Shown: positions 49,471-61,909, counted from the stretch's first letter. The stretch: DNA of 64,000 nucleotides from Hippophae tibetana (GCA_037013495.1 CM072810.1:109809898-109873897), one strand, 5' to 3'. Numbers and translations: made by a program. The notes: generated from the sequence alone by a model not told the origin.

Positions 49471-52400
49471 AAAGTCTGAAAATTGACTTGGTTCAATAAA
49501 CTCATATAAATCATCACCTATATATAGAATATAGATTAATACATATTTTTAATATATTAAAATATTACCTTTTGTACTTAATCAAAAATTATTCAAAACT
49601 AAAATAACTAAATGATCTTAGTTATAAACAACATGGGGTGTCCATTTATACTAAAATTCAAATCCCAAATATTTTGCATGCTTAGATATAGCAATTTCAC
49701 ATTAGATGTAGTCTTGTGAGTTCCCAATTCATACTAATTAGATTAGGAAGGACAAAACATTATCCATTTCATTATAAATAGATCGAAACAAACGTCATTA
49801 GATGCAAAAATGGGTGGATTCAAGTGAACATTCGGGTATCTAATTTTTCTAGTACTTTCTTTTTGGTTAATCAATTATAACATTTAGCAATTTACTTCAT
49901 AAAAGACACTTCATAATCCACTTACATGCCATCACTTGTCTTAGAAATTATTCACTTTACATATTATGATATAAACAAGACAATTATGTTTTTTATACTA
50001 ATAAGGTGTGCAAAGTGACATGAAGAATTGGTAATCTCATGGAATTTCCCCTACCAAAATATGCCCAACAGTTGGAAGAAGAAGTTAAGGTTCTAGAATT
50101 GGTGCAGTTCTTTTATTTCAATTGTAAAATAGGTTGAATTGTCCATATATTTTAAGGAATTATATTGTGAAATACATATTATGTATATGTTATATATAAT
50201 TTAAATATTATTTTGAGATTAATTTAATTATGTTTAATATGTATATACTATTTAGGATCTTAATTCTTCAATTGTGTGTTCAATATTTGAAAATGATTCG
50301 AAGGTATCACAAACGACTCAAACAAACAAACAAACAAGATGACTTGATAATTTTGGCCCCTACAACTAGTGAAAGAGAGTAAGAGAGACTTGCAAATCAA
50401 CAATAACAAAGCACAGTTAGTTTTGGACTTAACATATGAGAAATTAGGGGTGTCTGAAAACCCTATCAAAAACTAAAAAAAAACAAGGCTTGACAACCAA
50501 TCCAAAATACAAATAATGTCTCTTTGAAGAAGTCACACGAAATAGTTCTTCCATAAACTCAAACATATATCAGTAAGCTCACCATATATCTATTTTGTCC
50601 ATGGATGACAGGACGCGATGAGAGGTCGGTTGGCTAGTGGTGGAGGTGATGCGAAGATGACTGGATGGTTGGATGATGTTGGAGGCAACGACGGTTGGTT
50701 AAGATTCGTAGTTTGAGTCTTGTAGAGGATGAATGAAAAATGAAAATGAAATAGGGTAAGTTACAATTTATGCATACACTGCTTAATTTAAAAAATAATT
50801 ATTTATTAAAACCAATTCAGTAGAATCCTATAGTTTATAAAATAATCTTAAATAACATTTTTCTAATATTTTAAAATATATAAGGGCCTATACTTTTTTT
50901 AAGTTTTAGAAAAGTTAAAGCTAATCACCTTAAATAAAAACACATCTATACCATAATAAAAATACATCTAAGAGCCTAATTACTTTATATGTATATGGTT
51001 TTTTGTTTAACTATTCTTGTAATTTCTAAAATAATTATGTTTATTTTAGTAATTTTTGAGGTTGTCAAATAACTTTTTAAAAGTCTAATTTAAATACAAT
51101 TTTGTAACAGTTGATTTTTTTTAAGAACAAAATAAGAATTTAATTAAAATAATTAAAAATATTAAAAAACTAGTTTTCCTTCTCTCTCTCCCTCCTCTTT
51201 ATCTCTTTCCTGTGTAAATTACCACTATCGACGAATCAGTTCCAAAAACTCATAGCTTACTAACTAGAACCACTACAAATCGCCACCACTATCACACCTT
51301 GCTTCAAAACCATGCAATCATTTTTCATTGTGTTCAACGTTAATCAGAAGCCACATTATTATCATCACCGTAATTAGATTATAAAAAACTGCAATCTTAA
51401 GATGATATTACCAATCAAAGAATTGTATGCCCGAAGAAACCCTAGTAGACCCATTTTTTCCCCTTGTTGTGTTTAGCGAATGCTAGTCATACGGAATGTT
51501 CAGTGGAAAGAGAAGAGTAAACAAATTAATATTTATTTATTTATTTTAATTAAATTACAATTTTAACCCTAAAAAAGTTAATTTTTACAAAAAAATAATA
51601 GACTCTTAATTAATAAGTTAAGAGAATTTTTTTTTTTTGAAAAGCTACAATACTATATACAAGTCTAAACTGAACTTAAAATAATATAGACAAAATTATT
51701 CTTATATATACTTTAAAATGTTTTAAAGAATGACTTTCTGAATAGATATATCTTCTTTATAATTTTTTAGAACTTTAAAAAAAAATTACGCACAATTTAA
51801 ATACAATTTCAAAACTCAAAGGATTTTTTCTAAAAAATCTCAAAGAGTCTAATTAATAATGCTAACAAAATGCAAAATACTAGATATAACTGCTATATAT
51901 TGCAATCTTAACATAATATCACTTATAATAAATTATCACTTTTAACACAATTATCTATAACTAATAATAAAATATAATTTACTTAATAGTCTAACAATAA
52001 ACTCATTATTTTTTTTTTATTTTAAGTTACATATTCGAATCATAAAAAAAAATATTATTTCGTAAAAAAATAATAATTTATTATTAAATATAAATTTTTT
52101 ATTTAAATATAATTTCTAAGATAACAACGATGTTTATGTATGTTAAATTTATATTTTATTATCAACCTAAATTTTCATTTAGATTGATTGTGTTGAAGTT
52201 GAAGATTTTATTTTTAAAAATAATATTTAATATATTAGTTAAAATAATTAAACAATTGATTGATAAAAACAAAAAAAAATATCAAATTAGTTTGTAATTT
52301 GTGTAAATATTCTTAAAATTAAATGAGATTATCTAAGTTAAAACTTACAAGTCCCTTCTAATTCCAACAAGTTCAATTAGGGAAAAACCATGATTGGAAA

Positions 52401-53152
52401 ATAATAATAGTAATGATAATAATAAAAGCCTATTTTCAAAGAATCAAATTTTAGTGGGAAAAAAAATCATATCTCGTGATACCATGACTCTCTAATTGTA
52501 AGCAGACAAAAAAAAAAAAGGCAATAGCAATGTAGCATGGTAATGGACAAAATTGCTTACTACTTTTCTTCAGGTTCTTGACCTGAAGCCTCTGAACAAT
52601 TTCAAAACTAAAAACAAGCTAAAAATTAAACACCCTGCAAGTCCTAAGCCTTTTGTCAATACTTTGTTTTTTAATGTATAATGATTTTTTGTCTCTCATC
52701 TTCGTATCAAGTAGTGAACATGTCTCCGAACTCAAAGTTGTTACAAATATGAAAACGTTGTTACACCGAGATAAATAGTTATTTTTTATATATTTTATTT
52801 AATTTATAACCGTATTTATTTATTATAATTGAAAAAATAAAACAAATAAAAAATTATATATGATTTTTATAATTATTTTTTCATAATAATATGATTAAAT
52901 TATTAAAAAATAAATATAAAATTTAAATATTATTTTTAAAATAATTACAAGACTTGGGCTATTGTTATCTTTTTTAATAACACCCTTACTTTAACTAACG
53001 AAAAAAATGGGTCTGTACGCCTCACATGATTTATTTTAAAAAGGAAAAAAATATAATTTTTTTTATATGTTGCATATTTAACGATATCAAACCTAAAATT
53101 TTCATTTAATAAAAGTTATTATTTAAAAATATATAATTATTTTTTCCTTCAA
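49471..53152. other. Intergenic, no supported gene
   Basis: Mostly AT-rich. GC-richer patches at 50580-50740 and 51170-51520 have C/T- or G/A-biased runs like untranslated element sequence. No coding domain recognised. The flanks of the hAT remnant were searched here for its terminus without success. Confidence 0.4.
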
Positions 53153-53157
53153 AATAA

Positions 53158-53360
53158 CGTAAGAAATTATTTTATTGATAATGAATAAACGAATATTTAC
53201 GACCTATTTATACAAAAAAAACAAAATTATAATAACTAAAAATAAACACAATTATGGAGAGATATGTTCTTAGACAATCTTTCCTTCCACACCAAGCTGT
53301 TGGTGGCTACTTTCAGCTGGTGTGTTGATTGTCACTAACTGGATCTCAAGTTCTTTAACA
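53158..53360 (-). repeat. 3' LTR of second copia element
   Basis: Direct repeat of 58354-58558. On the plus strand it begins CGTAAGAAATT (TG has become CG) and ends TTCTTTAACA. The pol frame runs into its first bases before stopping at 53335. Confidence 0.9.
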
Positions 53361-53730
53361 TTCCCCTCAAGTTCTTTAACATTCCCCTCAAGTTCTTTAA
53401 CATTCCCCTCAAGTTGGAATATATGTTAATTATTCCTAACTTGTTAAATAAGCTTGAGAACTGTGTAAAACTCAAGGATTTGGTAAATATATCTGCTGGT
53501 TGCTCTAATATAGAGATATGATAAGTTTTGATCATTCCAGCTTGAATCTTTTCTCTCATTAGATGGCATACGATCTCTATGTGTTTAGTTCGCTCATAAA
53601 ACACTGGATTTGATGCAATGTGAAGAGCTGCTTGATTGTCACAATATAACTTGGTTGGTTGGGAATGTTTGATACCCAAATCATCCAAAATGTATCGTAA
53701 CCAGGTTACTTCGTAACATGTTGCTGCCAT
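53335..53730 (-). pseudogene. Copia RNase H with C-terminal 7-residue repeat
   Basis: The 131-residue frame has the copia RNase H end: [14 protein letters not shown] with the conserved Asp, then [20 protein letters not shown] and [10 protein letters not shown]. After YSN the sequence LRGMLKN is repeated three times because the PPT/LTR junction is triplicated in frame, and the frame ends inside the LTR. The upstream link to the RT piece ending at 53883 is broken by stops. Confidence 0.9.
53346..53408. repeat. Three tandem 21-bp copies of the PPT/LTR junction
   Basis: The unit TCAAGTTCTTTAACATTCCCC occurs without change at 53346-53366, 53367-53387 and 53388-53408, followed by a partial TCAAG. 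Read on the minus strand each unit contains the polypurine tract (TTGAGGGGAA) and the first bases of the LTR (TGTTAAAGAAC). The true 3' LTR starts at 53360. Confidence 0.95.
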
Positions 53731-53882
53731 AGAACGGTATTCTGCTTCTGCACTTAATCATGAGACCGTATTTTGTTTCTTAGTCTTCCAAAAAATTAGT
53801 GAGTTTCCAAAAAACATACAATATCCTGTGGTTGATCGTCGTGTATCTATGCATTTTGCATGATCTGCGTCACAGAAATAAT

Positions 53883-55080
53883 TTAGTTGTAATGAACTAG
53901 TTGTTGAGAAAAAAGGCCTTGCCCTGGTGTGTTCTTGACATATCGTAGCACTCGTTGAGCTGCTTTCAAATGTGGTTGATGTGGTTTATCTATATATTGA
54001 TTAAGAATGTGCACGACATACACTAAGTCGGGCCTTGTGATGGTTAAGTATATTAATCTCCCAACAAGTCTTCGATAGGATGTGAGATTACTGATGAATT
54101 CCCTTTCGACCTTGCTGAGGGATAATTTTGTTCCATAGGTGAATTGGTAGATTTGGCACCAAGATAACTCAGTCCTCCAATATTTCAAGTGCGTACTTGC
54201 GTTGTGACAGAACAATTCACTTCTTGGAAAGTGAAACTTACATGCCCAAAAAATACTTTAATTCACCAAGATCTTTAAGTTTGAATTGTCTCATGAGATG
54301 ATTCTTAGTTTCTTCAATGTCTTGTACATTGTTTCCTATTATGATTATATCATCTACATATACAAGAAGAGTATAGAAGGAATTACCACGGGTTCAGACG
54401 AACAGTGAGTGATCATACTTGGATTGGTTGAAACCAACTAGCTTAAGTATTGTTGATATCTTGATGAACCATTGTCGTGAGGCTTGTTTGAGTCCATACA
54501 AAGATTTGTGTAGCTTACATACTCGTGTTTCCCCCTTTCGTCCGAATCTAGGTGGAAGGGACATGTAGACATCTTCATAAAGATCACCATAGAGAAAAGC
54601 ATTGTTGACATCGAGTTGTCGAAGATGCCAATTTTGAATAGCAGCAACGCCAAGAAGAAGCCGAACAGTAACAAGTTTGGCCACTGGTGCAAAAGTTTCT
54701 TGGTAGTCAAAACCTTCAATGTGACTATATCCTTTGGCCACCAACTGAGCCTTGTATCGTTCCATAGAGCCATCAGGATTATACTTGATTTTGTAGACCC
54801 ATTTACAACCAACTGGTTTCTTTTTTGGAGGAAGCTGTTGAAGCGTCCTAGTGTCATTAGTTTCAAGAGCATCCAGTTCTTGTTTCATGGCAAGCCTCCA
54901 TTTTGGATCGTTGAAAGCTTCAGCAAATGTGGTTGATTTCCTAAGAATGGAAATAGAAGTGGCAAAGGTACGATATGCAGGTGATAATTGGTCATAGGTA
55001 AGTACCTGAGATAAAGAATGAAAAGTACCTTTGTCTTTGGACGATGCTGAGTGAGACGAAGGGAAGGACCGAAAAGGCAA
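53883..55080 (-). pseudogene. Copia reverse transcriptase, broken
   Basis: The piece at 55080-54394 (228 residues) gives the pre-RT linker and RT to [14 protein letters not shown], including [13 protein letters not shown] and [15 protein letters not shown]. It ends in a TGA near 54392. The catalytic box YVDD lies just beyond at 54360-54349, in frame after the stop. The piece at 54215-53883 has the C-terminal part ([31 protein letters not shown]). A frame break lies between about 54240 and 54215. Confidence 0.9.
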
Positions 55081-55194
55081 GGAAACTTCTACATGATATT
55101 TTTGAAGTTAGCTAGGAACATTGGTGGATCGACGAAGCCTATGTGTGACTGGTGTTGGAGGAGTTATGTGAGGTGGAGAAGTTGATGATGATGT

Positions 55195-56180
55195 TTATGG
55201 AGATGAATTTTGAGGATGAAGAATGTCTGAGTCGATTGTTGGAAGGATAGATGGTGTATGATGAAGTGATGTATTTGGATTGGTTGATTGATGAATGTTA
55301 GGTATGTCATCATAAATAATATTTTCTGATGGAGTGGATAGAGTTGGAGTGTTGAGAGTGGAAGTGAGATAAGAAAATACATGTTCATGAAAGATAATAT
55401 CATGAGACACTAAAGTCTTGCTTGTTTCCAGATTGCAGACACGATAATCTTTATCCCAGATGGATACCCAATGAATATGCATCTATGTGATCTAGGATCA
55501 AACTTGGTGAGTCGGTCATGATGTGCAGACACAAAACAAAGAGAACCAAAAACACGAAGATGTTCATACCTAGGAATTTTGTGAAAAAGGACTTCAAATG
55601 GTGTTTTACCCTTCAGAACAGGTGTTGGAGTACGATTTATGAGGTATGTGGCTGTCAGAATGACATCTCCTCAGAATTGTTTTGGGAGATTGGCTTGGAA
55701 TAGCAAAGAACGAGAAACATTGAGAAGATGACGATGTTTGCGTTCAGCAACACCATTTTGTTGAGGGGTAGAGACACAACTGGTTTGATGAAGGTTCCTT
55801 TGGTAGAAAATAACTGGGTCATAGAAAATTCTGGTCCATTGTCACTACGAATGATTTTAACTCTGGATGAAAATTGTGTTTCAACAAGATTAATGAAGGT
55901 GGTAAGAAATATGTGTGTATCAGATTTAGCATGTAAGAGATAGACCCATGTGCATCTTGAGTAGTCATCGACAATAGTGAGAAAATAACGTGCTCTATTA
56001 AGTGCTGGAATGTGATAGCCACCCCAAATATCAACATGAATCATTTTAAAATGTGCTTTTGTATTTATGGAACTTAAAGGAAATGGATTACGTATTTTCT
56101 TAGCTATTGGAAAAATAGAACAATCACTAATGGAACAAAAATGTGTGTTGATGGAAAGAGAAATTACACGCAAACTGTTA
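55195..56180 (-). pseudogene. Copia integrase, frameshifted
   Basis: The frame 56173-55655 has the integrase core with MIHVDIWGG (first Asp), FLTIVDDYSRCTWVYLL and IRSDNGPEF (second Asp). A frameshift near 55800 moves the catalytic Glu region (the PQQNG/AER area) to another frame, where it continues to about 55510. The piece 55482-55195 is the integrase-to-RT linker. The GAG-pre-integrase region upstream (about 56180-56260) is only partly readable. Confidence 0.85.
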
Positions 56181-56580
56181 TTAGATAAATGTCCAAGTCG
56201 TTGATGCCATATATGAGAGTTGGTGGAAGCAGTATTTGAAACGGAGAAACATCTAGCCTTTTCAAAAATAGTTAGGTAGTAGAGAGTCCTGCTTTCTCAG
56301 TTCCCATCCCAATCGTCTTCCCTGAGCATTTGTCCTGAACAAAGCACATACTATTAGTGAAGGTGACATGACAAAATGTAGTTTGAGTTAGTTTGGCTAC
56401 TGAAACTAAGTTTAATTTGAAGGAGGGAACACACAAGACATTATGGAGTATGAAATTATTTTAGCAATGTACAGTGCCAATATGTGTGACACGGGCAAGA
56501 GAATGATCAGGTAAATGCACATGCCGATTAGTGACTGGAATGCTAGAGCTCATAAGGTTTTAGGAACAAACAATGTGATC

Positions 56581-56595
56581 AGTTTCCCCTGTATC
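56581..56595 (-). pseudogene. Copia protease active site (DTGET)
   Basis: Minus-strand codons 56595-56581 read DTGET within HWIFDTGETDHIVCS, matching the position of the copia protease motif. Stops follow within a few codons, so the protease domain is broken. Confidence 0.65.
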
Positions 56596-56817
56596 AAAAA
56601 TCCAATGAGTTTCTGAATGGAAAATAGTTACACATAATGTGTTACCTAAAGAATAGTCACTTGACTTGCCATGCTACCTGATTTGGATTGATTGAGAAGT
56701 GTAAGGAGCTCTTGATATTAGGCAGATGTAAGGTAGTGGGATGGTGTCAATATGATGAGCTTTGGAGGGGAAGAAATAACTTGTGTTCCTCTTATCTTGA
56801 ATTGCTCCTTTCTTCCA

Positions 56818-57830
56818 ACACATGTTGATGTCATGTCCATTTAAACAACATAAATTACATTTGAGACGTTTTCGGCAATTTTCAAAATTGTGTCTATTGA
56901 GACCACAAAAATCACATTTGAGGTGACTTCGACAATTCTTTGAATTGTGGGGTATATTGTTGCATCGATTTCACTTGAGATGTGGATTCCTTGGTGGGTA
57001 TTTTTTGTGAGGATATTGTGGGAGACTATCTCTGGCAACAAGTGTGGCAGCTTCTGGCATCCTTCCTATGGTTTGCGTGGAGACAGTTCTCTGCTTTTCA
57101 TCTTGAACAATGAGTGAATATACCTTATTTACTGTAGGTAAAGGATCCATGAGCAAGATTTGTCCACGTGCTGATGTGTAAACCATGTTAAGCCTCATGG
57201 GAAACTTTATAGTTCGTTGCTTTTGTTGATATTCTTGTAGTTTCCTTTCGGCATTTCCTCCACAATGTGGAAGAGAACATAGTGTATCACGACTATCCCA
57301 TAAGCTTTTCAATTTGGTATAGTATTCTCCAATGCTTATACCCTCTTGTATGCAATCATGGATCTCTTGCTCAATGTGGAATAAGTGCACATTGTTGGTG
57401 TGCGAAAAGCGTTCTTTTAATTCTTCCCATAGCTCACATGCAGTATTATTATATATGACACTTTCTACAATTTTGGGCGATATGGTGTTGAGGATCCATC
57501 CTTTAACAAGAATGTTGCAGCGATTCCATTTTTTGATTTCTCCTCCAAAGTTTGTTGATGACCTTTTGATTGTGTCATCAACAAAAATCCTTCTTTGTTT
57601 TTGGTTATTAGAGCCATGAGCATCGCATGACTCCAAATGTGATAATTTTCTTTATTTAAGGATTGAGCTACTAGGACCATGCCTGGTGGGTCTGAGTGGT
57701 GTAGATATAATGAATGGCTAGGGTCATCATACCACTTTGGTAAAGTAGGGTTGGTATTGGTAGTTATAGACATTATTGTTGAGTAAAATAAATCGAAAGA
57801 ACGGGATAGATTTAAGTGTGTTTTAGACAA
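56818..57830 (-). pseudogene. Copia Gag with three tandem CCHC knuckles
   Basis: Gag begins about 57830: LYLHHSDPPGMVLVAQSLN and the NYHIWSHAMLMALITKNK block match the N-terminal domain of copia Gags (Retrotran_gag_3 type). The overlapping frame 57636-56971 continues with the UBN2-type core (KIVESVIYNNTACELWEEL, FHIEQEIHDC). A frameshift lies in their overlap near 57560. Immediately after, 56973-56818 encodes three knuckles at a strict 57-base spacing (first-Cys codons at 56973, 56916, 56859). The first Cys codon of the first knuckle is TGA. Confidence 0.85.
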
Positions 57831-58341
57831 TAATGACTATTTATGAAACAAATAATGTACTTAAATATGCTTTATCTTATAGAAAATGAGTTAAGGATTA
57901 CAGAACTGGAAATTTTAATCGTAGAACCGGTCGGAAAGTGGGTGAATCGGCGTCTGGAGAGGCTGGAACGGTGGAGTGCTGAACTGGATGAAAACCGAAC
58001 CAGATCGGACCGGATGGACGACCGAACCGGGTGAACAATGTATCGTTTGCTTCAGAGGCGCGCAAATGACGTGTCGTTGGAGTCGTCTTCCTCAGTAGTT
58101 GGCACGTGTGACTCCGGTGAGGCGCGTGGAACGTCGGTGAGCTCAAGCAAGGCCAGTGTGAGCGCGTTGAGGGGTATTTTGGCTTGATTTTAATTGCAGA
58201 TTGTTTAGATTCTTCTGAATAATATGATGGACAAAATTGGAATTATTTTGTGAATCAAAATTGATTTTGAAAAAAAAAACAAAATGAGGAAAAAAGGAAA
58301 AAAAATTATTTGAGGTGAATTTTTTAGGAATTATTTCCTAA
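57831..58341 (-). other. Untranslated leader of second copia element
   Basis: About 510 bases between the PBS and Gag. The part at 57900-58180 is GC-rich compared with everything around it, and both strands are open for 60-80 codons there, but no domain is recognised. Confidence 0.6.
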
Positions 58342-58353
58342 GCTTTGATATCA

Positions 58354-58558
58354 TGTAAGAAATGTTTTTATTGATAATGAATAAACGAATGTTTATAACC
58401 TATTTATACAAAAGAAAAGCAAAATTGTAATAATTAAAAATAAACACAATTATGGAGAGACATGTTCTTAGACAGTCTATTCTTCCCTACTAAGTTGTTG
58501 GTGACTGCTTCCAACTTGTGTGTTAGTTGTCACCAAATGAATCTAAAATTCTTTAACA
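58354..58558 (-). repeat. 5' LTR of second copia element
   Basis: 205 bp, TGTAAGAAATG to TTCTTTAACA on the plus strand. It shares TTATTGATAATGAATAAACG and ACACAATTATGGAGAGA blocks with the 3' LTR. Confidence 0.9.
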
Positions 58559-59329
58559 AATAATAAAACAATAATTTCTAAAAGAGACGATGATCGTAAA
58601 TATCTTATATATATTTTAAAAATAATAATTAAATTTTATATTTATTTTTTTATTATATTTAAATATATTATTATTAAAAAATGATCATCTTTTTGTGATT
58701 TATTTATTTATTTTTATTTAATTTTTTTATTCTTTCACTTGCATTTTATTTGAGGTTAAAATAATAACAAATTAAAAAAATAAAATAAAATAAATTATTT
58801 TTTTATTGTATGATTATTTTTTAATAACAATAGAATTAAATTGTTATTAAAAATAAATATAAAAGGTAAATATTATTTTTATAATAAATATAATTTTTTT
58901 ACTATATTTATATCTTTCTAAAACCATAAAACCATAAAGGATGACACTCTCATATATAATTATCTTTTGTGCTGTGAAATTTTTGTTTTTGAAAAAGTTT
59001 CATGAATAATATTGTGATACTCACCTTTTAAGCTCATTTGAGGTGCAGTGAATAATGTAATGTTACTCATTTTTATTAATATTTATTTCTTTTTAGTATT
59101 TAAATTATTGACCTATTTTGTTTTAATTAACTTTGTCTTTTGTATTTAGAGTTTATTGGGTCTAAAAAATCTTTGAGATTTGATTTGTTTAATCGGAGAT
59201 ACAGATAGATTAAAATATAACATCTATAATATAATTCATATATTTATTTAATCTTATTTTATATATTTTTATACGTATAATAGTAATAAAATGATTTACG
59301 TTATTTTTTATAAGTCTTAAATATATTTA

Positions 59330-59515
59330 TATATTACAAAAATATATTAGAATTTTTTTATTACTTGTATACAATTAAACTTTATAAATATAACAATAAT
59401 ACAATCTATGTATAATTTACTATTAATTAATCGAAATTAATGATATTTTTGTAATATTTTATAAAATTTAATTATATAAAAGTAACAAAAAATTAATAAT
59501 ATTTTTATAACAACA
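59330..59515. repeat. AT-rich palindromic MITE-like repeat, copy 2
   Basis: The left arm around 59350-59400 (TTATTACTTGTATACAATT) pairs with the right arm 59447-59510 (AATTATATAAAAGTAACAAA) over about 55 bases with scattered mismatches, so the segment could form a long hairpin. The right arm also matches 40440-40490. Confidence 0.5.
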
Positions 59516-61149
59516 GTTAGATATAAAATAATTCAAATCATATGACATAATATGATAAATCTAAATAATTTTTATGCCAATGAAATAAGTATTGAATCAA
59601 CGGATAAATATTTAATATAATAAATAATTTATATTTAATTTCTGGATTATATATATTAAGATTTATACGGTCTCTTTAAATATATGCTAAATATATCTAA
59701 ATAACAAAAAACTAATCTCTTCCTTTACGCTATCCTCTAACTTAATTAAACATTGGAATACCAAATATTGTGTTCTCTGTTATCAAAGTGTAGAGAAAAT
59801 AGATGTGTATATATCTAGACAAAAATCATCGATAACAAAAACTATTTACTCTTTAATTAATTTTTTTTTTTTTACCAACTCATTTGCAGATGTTGAATTA
59901 GATTCAAACTTTGCGTTGGACTAGCAGCCAGAAAGCCAACACAAAATCTAAGCCTTCCGTATTTAAAGGGTATGATTCAAGTAAAGTGTATATGTTTCAT
60001 ATGCAAATAAGTTCTTGTTTGAAAAAAAAGAAAAGAAATAATAATAAAAACAAAAACAAAAAACAAAATCTATATTTCTTATCTATCTCCATCAATATTA
60101 GTCTAAACATTTCGTAGACCATTGCTAGCTGTGCTTTCATGCGTGACAATATTTTCTCTGCTAGTAGTAGTTGAAGATTTACTGGAAACTGGAAAGGAGT
60201 CCTTGTACGCAGGGAATTATAAAAGACACAGATCGAAGAGTTCCTAGTTTAAGTCATGTACGTATTAATTAAGTTGATTTTTTAGTCTCATAGATGTGAA
60301 TATTTTTTTATGGGTGAATGTTTGGAGATGTTACATAGTTTTTTTTAAAAGGTTTTAATTTAGTTTCTTTTAATTTTAACGTTTTAATTCAATAATTTTT
60401 TTAAAAATTATATATTTTAATATTAAAAAATTTAAGTTAAAAAACTTGTATAAACCTATATATTGTATATATAACAAGTAGGTAATTATAACAATTAAAT
60501 TACCTTGTCTATGCTAGAATATATGACTAGTTAATTTTGTTAATATTCTTATTTTTCTTTTAAAAATCATTAGAATAAATTCTCTTCAAATAACACCATT
60601 TTTGAATTAAAGTATTTTTTTTTAACTTTCTCAACAACAAATTTTAACCCGTGAATTTATTTGAAATATTAATGGTATATGAGATAGGTTGGTTTAAATA
60701 TTTATATCCCTAATTATAACAAAGTTATAAGCATATTCTCTGCTAGTTAGTGCTCTCACGTCACTACAATTAAATAATAAAATTATATGTAAAGTATATG
60801 CTAAAATTTTAATAAAATTAAATAATACTTACACTTTATTCTTCTTTTATATTTTATTTTCATTAATAAAATAGTTACTCTTTAATTTCTCAATACACAA
60901 GTAGGTACACTCGTAATCAAATTATAAAAACAGTAGTTAATTTGTTCAATGAAAGTATAAATATAACAATAATACTATTACGATTTAAGATATAATTGCA
61001 ACAATATTAAAAAAATTAATAATATATAAATTTATAATAATTGTTAAAATTATTTTAAAATTAATTAATTTTTAGTATTTAATTTTTAACAGCTATTAGT
61101 CTAAAATAATGATAAGAGAGGTGAACTGTTCTTCGGGCCGGGTCACCAT

Positions 61150-61173
61150 TGCACGTGCATAGATGCACGTGCA
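61150..61173. promoter_or_regulatory. Two identical 10-bp palindromic G-boxes
   Basis: TGCACGTGCA occurs at 61150-61159 and again at 61164-61173, separated by TAGA. Each is a perfect palindrome around CACGTG, the plant G-box bound by bHLH and bZIP factors. No nearby gene in the window explains it. Confidence 0.5.
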
Positions 61174-61613
61174 TAAGCTCCAATTACAGTATGGTTGTAA
61201 TTATACCAAAGCAGCGGGACCAATAATCAAAATTTCCAAACTTTTAATTCTTTTATTTTCTAGAAGAAAATAAAATTACGTAAAAGAGAGAGAAAGCAGC
61301 TTTTGCTTTTAAAAGTTGGCTGCTTTTGGTTTGTTAAATGGATGGACTGTCTGTTGAATGAGTTGACAGAGTGAGTGTATTAGAATCAATAAAGCAAACC
61401 CCAATCGATATAAAACTTTTATTATTATTATTATTATTTATTATTGAAAGAAATAATTGATCCAACAAAGATCTCACGAGGAGCCATTAATTTACACATC
61501 TCAAGCACAGTCTCGAGATTCTCACCTTTCTATGATAATTATTAGAAGAGAGAGGTGAGAAAGAAGGTCCTTAACTTGTATCATTTCTATGTTTAATTTA
61601 TTAGATAAAGGAT

Positions 61614-61909
61614 AATGTTATTTAATTTTATAAAAAAACATAAATTATATTATTTTAATAATTTTTTAATATAAATAAAGTAAAATTTAATATGAAATAA
61701 TTTAAAATAAATAAATAAAATATTAAAACAAAATAGATGTTAACTGATAAATATTAAAAAAAAATATTTTATGAATTTTTTTCATATTAATTTAATTTTT
61801 TATATTTTAATCATGTTTAATTATTTAAAAAATATATTAATATTAAAATAATATAATTTATCTTTAATTAATTTTCTATTTTATAAAAATTAAAAAATTA
61901 AATGACGTT
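61614..61909. mobile_element. Putative AT-rich MITE
   Basis: The left end AATGTTATTTAATTTT and the inverse of the right end (AACGTCATTTAATTTT) form imperfect terminal inverted repeats around about 300 bp of non-coding AT-rich sequence. No clear target duplication. Confidence 0.35.

Larger units (their letters stand above)
53153..58563 (-). mobile_element. Ty1/copia LTR retrotransposon with short LTRs, coding dead
   Basis: The element spans 53158-58558 on the minus strand, flanked by AATAA on both sides (53153-53157 and 58559-58563). LTRs are 203 bp (53158-53360) and 205 bp (58354-58558). The primer-binding site TGATATCAAAGC (minus, 58353-58342) directly abuts the 5' LTR and differs from the initiator-Met consensus at two bases. 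Gag, three zinc knuckles, protease, integrase, RT and RNase H follow. Short LTRs and the Gag type suggest the Ale/Retrofit side of copia (inference). Stops and frameshifts break the frame in gag, integrase and RT. Confidence 0.95.
58564..61610. other. Intergenic, no supported gene
   Basis: AT-rich with the palindromic repeat at 59330-59515. The GC-richer patches at 59890-59970 and 60110-60270 have no recognisable coding. A double G-box lies at 61150-61173 (listed separately). Confidence 0.4.

Noticed and set aside
50445-50465. TAGGGGTGTCTGAAAACCC as end of the hAT transposase element
   Set aside because: Its orientation would place the element to the right of it, away from the transposase remnant, and no partner end was found.
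53346-53408. CRISPR-like short direct repeats
   Set aside because: The units are directly adjacent with no spacers and consist of the PPT/LTR junction.
54438-54936. Second frames of 144 and 106 codons within the RT region
   Set aside because: Shadows of the real copia RT frame 54394-55080.
57898-58146. 82-codon minus-strand frame in the GC-rich leader
   Set aside because: It lies between PBS and Gag, has no domain, and is open mainly because of base composition.
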